The notes below the pieces were generated by a model that saw only the letters and a list, made by a program, of their open reading frames with translations, ran no database searches and was not told the DNA's origin. A stretch of 64,000 nt of DNA, from the NCBI RefSeq assembly GCF_033473495.1, contig NC_088937.1, positions 124,001 through 188,000 of the forward strand, written 5' to 3'. A program made the translations under genes and the position numbers. Each line of letters opens with the position of its first letter. Within the stretch, counting starts at the first letter, position 1. Below, in pieces: positions 11,085-19,053 of this stretch. This stretch comes from Cercospora beticola (taxonomy: Eukaryota > Ascomycota > Dothideomycetes > Mycosphaerellales > Mycosphaerellaceae).

Positions 11085-11447
11085 GGCGGGCGGGAAGGGG
11101 GAGGAGTGGTCAGTCGGCGGTGGTGCGGAGGGCGGAGATGGATGTAGAGGTGTAGAATGGTATTCGAGTGCACTAAAGTGTAATGCTGAAGAGAGAAAAT
11201 GTGGGATGGTGTGCAGCTGGTTGTTGGAGCTTTTGACGTGACGAACGACAGTCGACAGGCACCAACAGCTCTTGCCCCACCAACCACCAAAAGCGGAGTC
11301 AGGTCCGCTTGCCAAGACTTGCGATCGGCAAGTGAAGCTCTGACCTTCGAGAAGCTTTCCTGCAACCAGCAGCACCTGGCCTACTTCATCTCCTCATTTC
11401 CTCCTAAACATGCTGGTCCACTTCTGCCGCCTCCAAACACCACCAGC
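11085..11447. promoter_or_regulatory. Divergent promoter of CAND1 and the lysine-rich protein gene
   Basis: The 363 bp between two divergent ATGs must hold both promoters. It contains pyrimidine-rich stretches; no specific operator was recognised. Confidence 0.4.
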
Positions 11448-12671
11448 ATGAAGAGACAACGTCACTTCCCCTCCGCCACCCACGACGCCGACGACACCGC
11501 CCCCAACACCATGTCGGCCAAACGCCAGAAGATCGATCGCGAGTCCAAGGCCGCCTTTGCAGCCAGCCAGCCCATGTTCGACACACTGCGAAATGCACGA
11601 GACCGGCTGCCTGATCAGGGCATGTACCTCACCGTTGCCGCCAATCTGGTCCAGCAGCTTCACGTCGGGCTCAAGATTGACGACGGCAACAACCATGTTG
11701 AGCGACACGCCAAGTACATGGATGCCATCGTGGAAGCCTGGCGAGCTGCCACCGACACCTACTGCCAAATCTTCTCGCAGCTGACCAGTATCACTGCCGA
11801 CAAGCCTGAAGAATGGAGACGCGCTGCGACTTCGCATGCCGACTTCGAGAAAATGTTGCAGAGCGCACAGCAGGCTCAGAAGATTGCAAACGAGTACACT
11901 CTAGCAAGAGAGAAGCCGGATATCCCCACAGCCCCGTCAGACAACAACGTCAAAGTCGAAGCGGAAACTTCTAGCTCTTCGAGTAGCGACTCGAATAGTG
12001 ATGAGCCCGAGTCCTCAATGTTCCCGCCTTCACAGCCCACACCGACACCTGCGTCAAAGAAGAGCTACCCGAACACAAAGTACGACAAGTCTGGAAGCAG
12101 GCTATTATGGCAGAGCGGAGAGCTGCGAGTGCCCATCAGCACTCTGACCAATGACGAGAGGAAGGAATGGGCGGTTGTTCACAAGCGACTCGAGCGAATG
12201 AATGCAAAGAAGAAGGTTGCGAGTATTGCAAAGGGCGCGAAGGTGAATGGAAGCAGTAACCTCGGGACTGCCCCAAACGGAGTTGTGGCTCCACAGACGA
12301 CTGGCACCAAGGTGGAATCACAGGCTGCAGGAGATTCTAAGGAACAGGACTTGGAAACACTGAAGGAGATCGAAGCACGCATTAAAGCCAAAGAAGAAGC
12401 CAAACGTGCCAAGAAAGCTGAGAAGAAGCGCAAGCGAGAGAGCACCGACAGCTTCTTGATCGAAAACCCTGCGGAGCTCGAGGCCGAGCAGGCGACCGCC
12501 GGTGCAAAGCCAAAGAAGAAGAAACTCAAACACGCCGATCAGACCACCTCTGGTCAGCCCACGCCTAATCAGAATGGCAGTGCAAAGCGCAAAGGCAGTG
12601 TCGACGAACGTAGTGCAGACGGAGGAGGCAAGCCGGCCAAGAAGCACAAGAAGAACAAGAACAAGACATAG
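11448..12671 (+). CDS. Lysine-rich nuclear-type protein, unknown function
   Basis: A single exon of 407 aa from the ATG in ACCAGCATGAAGAG. The first 40 residues hold basic clusters (MKRQR, AKRQK) that could be nuclear localisation signals. Residues about 50-150 are helical and Ala/Gln rich. A serine-rich acidic stretch follows, then a conserved-looking YDKSGSRLLWQSGELRVP segment. The C-terminal third is highly charged with KAEKKRKRES, KPKKKKLK and a terminal KKHKKNKNK. Composition suggests a nucleolar or RNA-associated protein, but no domain was recognised. An in-frame open stretch continues upstream to 11199, but it overlaps the shared promoter and looks unrelated. Confidence 0.75.
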   Translation: MKRQRHFPSATHDADDTAPNTMSAKRQKIDRESKAAFAASQPMFDTLRNARDRLPDQGMYLTVAANLVQQLHVGLKIDDGNNHVERHAKYMDAIVEAWRAATDTYCQIFSQLTSITADKPEEWRRAATSHADFEKMLQSAQQAQKIANEYTLAREKPDIPTAPSDNNVKVEAETSSSSSSDSNSDEPESSMFPPSQPTPTPASKKSYPNTKYDKSGSRLLWQSGELRVPISTLTNDERKEWAVVHKRLERMNAKKKVASIAKGAKVNGSSNLGTAPNGVVAPQTTGTKVESQAAGDSKEQDLETLKEIEARIKAKEEAKRAKKAEKKRKRESTDSFLIENPAELEAEQATAGAKPKKKKLKHADQTTSGQPTPNQNGSAKRKGSVDERSADGGGKPAKKHKKNKNKT

Positions 12672-13745
12672 GGCGGCTTGTAAAGACCACGAAAGATCCT
12701 AACGAGTTTGAGCTCTGATGAAGAGCTGCGTTTATCTTAGGCGCTGTACTGCAAGAATCCAACATTGTACGCATGAGACGAACATGCACAGGAAGGCGTT
12801 GAGGTCTGCATGACGAGCGTTTATTGCTTTTTGATACGCACGAGCGAGAGATACCCCATGTTCATGGCAGCTTCAGACCGATCGATGATGAGGCAGTGGA
12901 AAACTGCAAAAATGAAAATAATTCTACCGAAACCCGAGCTCTCCACTAGGTCCCAACACCATGGTATCAGGAGGTACCTGCAGTGTATAAGTAGAATTCA
13001 TCAGCATATCGTGCACTCAGTCTCCTCGGCTTTCAATGCCGGCTCAAACCGGGCGGATGCACGCGAAGCGTTTAACTTGAACCTCAGTCTGTCAGGAACA
13101 GCATGCAACTATCACAGTCCCGGGTACCAGAGCACAGGAAGACGCTCAAGTATTGGTATATTTATCTATAGTCACCTCCCAGAGTCTACAGCCCTCAGAC
13201 GCTGTGTAGGAGTCGTAACTCCAATTAATTTGATTCACAGCAAGACAGTCGCCAGGATAGACATACTCGAAGCTGACAATACTTCTTGTGCTCGTGGTCT
13301 TCTCGTTTCTGTACACGCTGGAGGTCTCGAGCAACCGCCAATGACCCGTCGTAATGGTTGCAACACCCAGTGCAGATGGTGCACCTGTGGAAGAACCCCG
13401 ATCTTAGAGGAGGGCTCGCTCGACTGGCAAACCCCTTCACCTCAGGATATGTCCACGAACCACTGGAAGAATGTGAGGCATCAGAAGGCATGGGCTAAAG
13501 AAGGGGCGGGACAAAAGGTCTCAGGGGTCATGGCAAAAAGCACGCTGTAACGATGATGCATACTTCAGTCAAATAAAGCTGTTTCCACAACTCCTGTAAA
13601 ACCATTCAATCGCTACTTTTCTGCCTAATGGCAGTCTTTTTCACAGGACATGTTGAATGCCCCATACGAACGCCCGTGTAGACATTACCTCGCAGAATTT
13701 TATCAAACGACTATCCCCTAGGATTGCCCTAGCTTCGGCCCCATC
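12672..13745. other. Intergenic region, about 1.07 kb
   Basis: This lies between the 3' ends of two convergent genes. A 246-codon plus-strand frame (12810-13550) is open but has an uneven composition and no recognisable domain, so it was not called. Confidence 0.45.
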
Positions 13746-14681
13746 TCACTGAGATACGCGAGAAGTTTCCAACTGCTCATAAAACTCCACGCCTCCAGAA
13801 TCTTTCTTGACCTCAATGGTCCACTTGATCGCCAACGTGTCCTTCACCACAATTGCCCCGCCAAAGGTCCCCCCAGGCATCGGCATCTCCACAGACCTGT
13901 GGCGAGCTTGTCCTTCTTTTACGAGTAACTCGCTCATTTTCTGTCTCGCTGCAGCGTTCGCCTCATTCTTGCTCTCAAAGCTATCAAGTATATCTAAAGT
14001 CCTCATTGGCACAATGCCCAGCGAGACTTGCTGTGGGCCCTCTAGGCGTGGCTGCGCGTAGACAACATTCCACACGGGGCAAGGAAGCTTCTCAGCGATT
14101 TGAGCATTGGTTCTGCGGATGAGCTGAACTCTGCGAACGAGATTTGGGTTGCCGTTGATCGGGGAGGAGATATGTTGGAATGGAACGAAATGCTCTTCGT
14201 CTATGACGAAGTCGTTGAGAGTATCGATTCCGGGTCGACACTCCGGGCCAAAGTTATGGGCGGCTTGGAGGAAGAGCTGGGGAAGCATCTTGTATGGACC
14301 CGACATGCTTATGTCGTACAAGTGAGGGGTGGAAGTTTTCAGGTAGTAGATTGTGTCCGTTTCCTCTTCTGCTGACGGTGGAGTGTTCTCTTCAGAGTCC
14401 TTGAACGCTTTGGCCATGCGCATCATGTCAGCGAGACTCATGCGCATGGTCGTGCGAGTGCGTCCTGTTGAGCTGCTGGCACTCGCTTGTCCCTGCTCCT
14501 GCTGCTGCTGCTGCTGAGACTGGCACTCTGCCTTATGTCCCTTCCAGTCTCGACGCTGACAGTTCCTCGAGCAATAGGACACTCTTCCGCAGCCGCCACA
14601 GCTCCTCAGGGGCTGCGCGATGGCTGACGAGGCGACGTGACAGCGGGCACACGACGCGTTGAGGGTGTTTGTTGAGTTCAT
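13746..14681 (-). CDS. MYND-type zinc-finger protein
   Basis: A single exon of 311 aa. The N-terminal MYND finger is complete: Cys11, Cys14, Cys28, Cys31, Cys37, Cys41, His49 and Cys53, with the usual YCSRNCQRRDWKGH core. A polyglutamine run (about residues 55-63) and a Ser/Thr linker lead into a 200-residue domain of unknown function, with landmarks YYLKTSTPHLYDISMSGPYK, PGIDTLNDFV and LPCPVWNVVY. MYND fingers mediate protein-protein contacts. The downstream domain is shared with the locus at 17305-18243, so the two are paralogues on the same strand about 2.6 kb apart. A pair of 16-bp dyads sits about 300-330 bp upstream of the ATG. Confidence 0.85.
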   Translation of the reverse strand: MNSTNTLNASCARCHVASSAIAQPLRSCGGCGRVSYCSRNCQRRDWKGHKAECQSQQQQQQEQGQASASSSTGRTRTTMRMSLADMMRMAKAFKDSEENTPPSAEEETDTIYYLKTSTPHLYDISMSGPYKMLPQLFLQAAHNFGPECRPGIDTLNDFVIDEEHFVPFQHISSPINGNPNLVRRVQLIRRTNAQIAEKLPCPVWNVVYAQPRLEGPQQVSLGIVPMRTLDILDSFESKNEANAAARQKMSELLVKEGQARHRSVEMPMPGGTFGGAIVVKDTLAIKWTIEVKKDSGGVEFYEQLETSRVSQ

Positions 14682-14976
14682 CGTGGAGTACGAGGTTGTC
14701 TGAGGGCGAATACGTTCTTCAATGCTGTGACAGGAAGCAGATGGATCTTAAGGCATGTCGATGAAAACTCTGCAAGTGCAAGCCCAGCCGTGGGTGTCTA
14801 CTCCGTAGCGGAGATTGCTCTAGCGCTAAACCTAAAATGGGACAACAACAAGATTGAAGTGAAGAAGAAGCCGCAAAATCATCGAACAACATCTAAACTA
14901 CCTCAACAGAATATGTTTCGGCCGTCAAAATCCCTATCGAGCTATGGAGCCCTTCCATACAACTTTTACCAAGAAG

Positions 14977-15013
14977 TGTCCATATATGGACATCGGGTGT
15001 CCATGTGTGGACA
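14977..15013. promoter_or_regulatory. Paired 16-bp dyads upstream of the MYND gene
   Basis: TGTCCATATATGGACA (14977-14992) is a perfect palindrome. TGTCCATGTGTGGACA (14998-15013) keeps both arms with a changed centre. Starts are 21 bp apart, about two helical turns, and lie 296-332 bp upstream of the MYND gene ATG. This suggests a site for a dimeric DNA-binding protein; the factor is unknown. Confidence 0.45.
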
Positions 15014-16289
15014 GCAAGAGGCAGAATGGACAGTACACACGACATGTGATCTGTCCCTGTCGCGGACCCATCTCGCCATCAGGACCAGCTCCGAGGCAGA
15101 ATCTGGTGCAAAATAGCGTTTGATGGCGAATACAGTGGTGAAAACAGTACAAGGCCAATCGGCCGCCAAACGATCAGTCTCTGTGTAACATGACACCTCT
15201 CAGATTTGGGCGTTGGACTTGCAGCGGCACCACGCGGACAGAATTGTAGGTGCGTAGTAATTACATACCGAGCACGTTCGGACGGGCATGGAGCTACAGG
15301 GTCAAGCGGCTAAGTGCGAACGAAGGCCTCTCATCACGTTGCCCCCTGTAGGTTTAGGTTGAAATATTCGACAAGCGCCATGTCAGTGATACTGCTCTCA
15401 GCCAGAGCCTGTAAGCAATGGGATGGGTTCAAAAATGCTCAGTAGCTTTAACGCTATTGCGTGAAGATCTAGCCTGCCAGGGGTGACATTCAATCTCTCA
15501 TCGGTAGTCCTGTTTTTGTCTCTACGACTGTATACTGATTGATTGGTCTTAAATACCCTCGCTGTGATGAACCTTAAACAACAGCATATCCCTATCTCCT
15601 GTTTTCTGACACTCGAACTCTACTCCTCCCACTCATATGTGCCACAGAGTATATTCAAGTATTAGCATGCCCGACCACGAGCACAAGGTTCATGTCCATC
15701 ACTTAGCAGCCATCATATCCATTCCTTCTCTTGTACTCTTTGTATCGCTACTTCACCAGCGGTTGACGCATCGCGGCATAACAGTTCGCCTTGCAGTGTT
15801 CCGGCGTTTCTGTGATGCTCCAGTAGAGCCACTCGTGCATATTTCGACCTAGCGAGGAGGGAAGCTGTACTCGGGACGACTGAAGGGTTTAGTGACACCT
15901 GTAGTTGTCAGTCTCATGCACGTCCTCTAGTTGCAGGGCTTTGACACACGGAGAAGATGATTACTCACTGCGATGATTGTGGGGTGCGTGCACCTTGCAG
16001 CCCTCAATCAGGCTCGCTGTATGCAGCTGCACGCATGACAGGTTTCATGTCGCGTCGTATAGCAGACCACTGCGCAGTCCTAGAGCACTCTTTCGGCTAC
16101 GGCCCATCACAGTATCGTTCGGCGAAGGAAGTATGCGTCTCACCTGGAGGACAAAATAGACATGAGTGCGTGTGCTGGTCTCCGTGGACGTGACCGGCAG
16201 GCCTGAACAGTTGGCAAGCGATGGAGGAGGTCGCAATGAACGGTGGTTCTGTTGCCAGACAAGATTCATAACACATGAAGTGGGTAACT

Positions 16290-16339
16290 GAACATGTTCA
16301 ATGTCCGATGAACATGTTCAGGTGTGGGTGAACATGTTC
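16290..16339. promoter_or_regulatory. Three GAACATGTTC palindromes at exact 20-bp spacing
   Basis: Identical 10-bp palindromes occur at 16290-16299, 16310-16319 and 16330-16339. The three 10-bp spacers are unlike each other, so this is not a simple tandem duplication: the cores are held while the spacers vary. Twenty bp is close to two turns of B-DNA, placing all sites on one helical face. Confidence 0.6.
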
Positions 16340-16369
16340 CATTGTCACGTGATACGAACTCTGCGGGAG

Positions 16370-16419
16370 GCACGCCTGCCACGGCAATTGCACGCGTGCT
16401 AGGTGCAGTGCACGCGTGC
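16370..16419. promoter_or_regulatory. Three GCACGCGTGC-type palindromes in register with the upstream array
   Basis: Sites at 16370 (one mismatch, GCACGCCTGC), 16390 and 16410 again start 20 bp apart. They continue the same 20-bp lattice as the GAACATGTTC sites (16330 + 40 = 16370). The core includes ACGCGT, which in yeasts is the MluI cell-cycle box bound by MBF. Whether that applies here is unknown. Confidence 0.6.
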
Positions 16420-16427
16420 TCAAGACG

Positions 16428-16436
16428 ATATAAAAT
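16428..16436 (+). promoter_or_regulatory. Possible TATA box just after the palindrome array
   Basis: GATATAAAATG begins 8 bp after the last palindrome, which would suit a plus-strand promoter. The only downstream frame is about 45 codons (ATG near 16460, ending 16600) and is unrecognised. This is weak evidence for a short transcript. Confidence 0.25.
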
Positions 16437-16603
16437 GTCGAGTATGGACGGTCAGAGTCATCATGACACCTAAAACGACCTTCGAGCGACGGTTTTGGAA
16501 TAACACTTGTTTGTACGTGACAGACTACTATGACCCCGATTGTGAACGGTCAATTACTCACATCGTCCAATTCCACCTCTTGGCGGCTTACATGCCCTGA
16601 ATT

Positions 16604-16717
16604 TCATATATGACTCTTGGTGTCATATATGACTTTCAGCGTCATACCTGCCTTTCTGTATTATGTATGCGTTTTGTTGCCATGCATACAATTCAGCGTC
16701 ATCTCTGTCTCATGGTG
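16604..16717. repeat. 19-bp tandem repeat, about six diverged copies
   Basis: Units start at 16604, 16623, 16642, 16661, 16680 and 16699. The first two begin with the palindrome TCATATATGA followed by CTTTCAGCG-like sequence, and later copies are progressively diverged. Unlike the 20-bp arrays, similarity extends through the whole unit, as expected for a decaying minisatellite. Confidence 0.5.
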
Positions 16718-17304
16718 GCCAACTTTGAATCAGGGCAGTCAGCTTTGGACTCTACCATCCAATGTTGGACGAAGTGAATTCGACACCCAATAAATCTGGT
16801 GCGCGGTCACCTACCATGAGGCCCCTGACTTCCGCTTTCTGAGATCCATCCGGCGGCGAGTGCTCCTGGTCATAGACCTTTTTCCCCGGAAGGGTGTCGT
16901 AATCACGCTCCACTCACATTGATACACCAATGCTACAATACAAACCACTGCATAGCTATCTGAAAGCTGCTGGTCCAGACTGGCTGATGGCGCTATAGAT
17001 CAACATCCTTCACTATGCTCAAGACTGCAGGGAAGTTTCTGTTGCTGTCAAACACATGACGGAAGACAACTTTATTTATACGCCTAGAATCTACCAAAAG
17101 TTGAATGTGTTGAACATCCCCCTGCTAGACACATATCCATGTTGCTGCTTATTATCATATATCTGGCCGCTTGAATTGCGTCCTAGCAAGGCCCACAGCC
17201 TTCTCGATAAGCTAGTCCACACGACAACACGGAATCATAGTTGCCAGTCATTATATCCTATTTCCCAGCGGTTCACAGTGCGCAGCCCGCTCGGCTTATA
17301 CGCT

Positions 17305-18243
17305 CTACATGTGATCCAGGAGAATTATCTCAGCATTTGCCTTGGTTTGATTAAAGGGCGCTTTTTCAACAAACACGCCCCACTTCAGTATCTTGCCCGA
17401 AACCTCACGAACCGTGCCCTGAAAAGCGTCTGCATCCTCCCTTGTCTGTGTCATATGGAGCGACTCGCCCATCTCTGCAAGCAAGCTACCCAATTTCTGC
17501 GTCGCGGCAGCCTCTGCTCTGCTCTTGCTCTCAGAAGAACCATGAATATACATGTTCCTTGCCATAGGGCATCCTGGCTCGGGTTCGTAAAAGAAGACGT
17601 TCCAGACCGTACAAGGCAATCTTTCCGCGAGTTTGGGGTCCTCTCTACTAATGCACTCGACTGTGGCCTCCCATTTGAACTTGCGATCAATAGGAGAGGA
17701 GATTCGTTCGAAGGGGATCAGACAGCCGTCCCGATCGACGAAGTCTTCGAGGCGTCTTATCCCAGGTTGAGAATCTCTCCCGAAATACTGTCGTGCTTCG
17801 TGGAAGACCTGGCTGAGGTATTTGTAAGGACCGCTAATCATCATATCCCGCAGAGGAGGCTCGTAGGTAGTCACGCAGGTTCTGAGGTAGTAAATAGAGT
17901 CCGTCGGCTTATCCTGCGATGTTGGTGCAATGAATTGGCTGGTGATGAAAGTCTCAGATGTGTGCAGGTTTGAGGAGTCTCCGGTACGCTGGTCACCAGA
18001 AGGGTGCGCGGATGCATGATTGGCAATGGACTGTTCGTGCTGTCGTTGCTGCATCCGACAGTTTTCTGCCTCTCGTGCCTCCTGCGCCTCACGTGCCTCC
18101 CAAGGCTGCTTTCATCGCAGTATCACCTCTGCCAAAATTGGGGCAATCGCTTCGCATCGGGGACAGCCGCTAGTGAGAACTCGCATGCTGCTACGAGTGC
18201 GGCAGCGAGCGCAGAGATCGTCATTAGACCAAGATGCATCCAT
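17305..18243 (-). pseudogene. MYND-family paralogue with a frameshifted zinc finger
   Basis: The downstream domain is intact as an open frame of 249 aa (ATG at 18054) and matches the gene at 13746-14681 in order: SIYYLRT, MISGPYKYLSQ, QPGIRRLEDFV, ERISSPI and LPCTVWNVFF. Upstream, from an ATG at 18243, the first half of a MYND finger is readable (CARC, then CPRC). Then the frame is lost: the continuation DCPNFGRGD is in another frame and an in-frame TGA lies at 18112-18114. So the original start and finger are broken. A shortened protein from 18054, without the finger, remains possible. Alternatives are a sequencing error or a very short undetected intron. A triple palindrome array lies about 305-355 bp upstream of the original ATG. 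Confidence 0.65.
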
Positions 18244-19053
18244 CGTAGCAGGTCTGGTATGGGGGAGCAATGATGGTGGTGATGATGGGAGCGAAGCTCT
18301 CTTGACACTGCCTTGTGCCCAGACGCAGCGCAAGGCGTTTCGCAAGGATGACTCTTGCGGCGACGCAAGTGCCACCGCGACCAACGGCCACGGGTCTGAG
18401 AAGGAGGTAGTCCTGAAAGAGCTCGGATGGAACGCATGTCAAGAAGAACAAGTGCAAAACTTGCAAGTGCAGCGTTTTATCAGCAAGCAGGGAACATGCC
18501 TTCGGCCCTAAGCCCAAAACGGTAAGGCGGAAATTGGTCCAAGTGAAGCACGCGTGCCAAACCGATTGCACGCGTGCAAACCAAAATGCACGCGTGCCGC
18601 GTCAATCAATTCTCGTTAACCTGGAGAGTCAAATTTAGTTTGATCACGTCAAAAGAACTCGGCCCTTACCTGCGCTAGCGCTTCAATATTCACTACAGTG
18701 CACATTTTCATGTAGAAAGCAATCAACTTTTGGTGGTTCGCTATGGCCTACAGCACATTTCCTCGCGCTGGAACCGCTCGAACCGATGTTTATTTACAAG
18801 TTCATCCAGGGCCATGATGTGATGGGGGTATCTTCAAAGTCCACACACCTCACGGCACCGCAACTCCCTTCCTTCAAAGCAAAAACTTTTGTTGTCCCAC
18901 CCTTTTTTGGTTTTCCATTTGCGCCGTTCATCCCAAGTGCAATGCAGTACAGTTCCCAATGCCAGTTGCAATCCTCTTGTTCAACCCAGCGCCAAAAAGT
19001 GAAGTGCAGACCGAAGCTTTCGATCTCTGCTCCATTTAGCCTGCTCTTCTCCC
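18244..19053. other. Intergenic region upstream of the broken MYND paralogue
   Basis: About 0.8 kb, with the 3' end of TSC2 on the right. It contains the GCACGCGTGC array at 18548; no gene is supported. Confidence 0.5.
18548..18597. promoter_or_regulatory. Three perfect GCACGCGTGC palindromes at exact 20-bp spacing
   Basis: Identical 10-bp palindromes occur at 18548-18557, 18568-18577 and 18588-18597 with dissimilar spacers. The core and period are the same as at 16370-16419, 2.2 kb away. Confidence 0.62.

Larger units (their letters stand above)
14682..17304. other. 2.6 kb gene-poor region between MYND-family paralogues, rich in phased palindromes
   Basis: No supportable gene is seen; the plus-strand frames here are short. 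The stretch holds four sets of short palindromes or repeats described separately: paired TGTCCA dyads at 14977, GAACATGTTC at 16290, GCACGCGTGC-type at 16370, and a 19-bp repeat at 16604. No trace of a third MYND-family copy was found. Confidence 0.55.

Noticed and set aside
12810..13550. 246-codon plus-strand open frame
   Set aside because: No domain, uneven composition and no homology to anything I recognise; it lies between two convergent 3' ends. Transcript data would be needed to revive it.
15300..16260. A third MYND-family copy between the two paralogues
   Set aside because: None of the shared landmarks of the family could be found in either orientation.
17056..17973. 305-codon open frame on the plus strand
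   Set aside because: It is antisense to the conserved domain of the MYND-family paralogue, which matches its sister gene on the minus strand.
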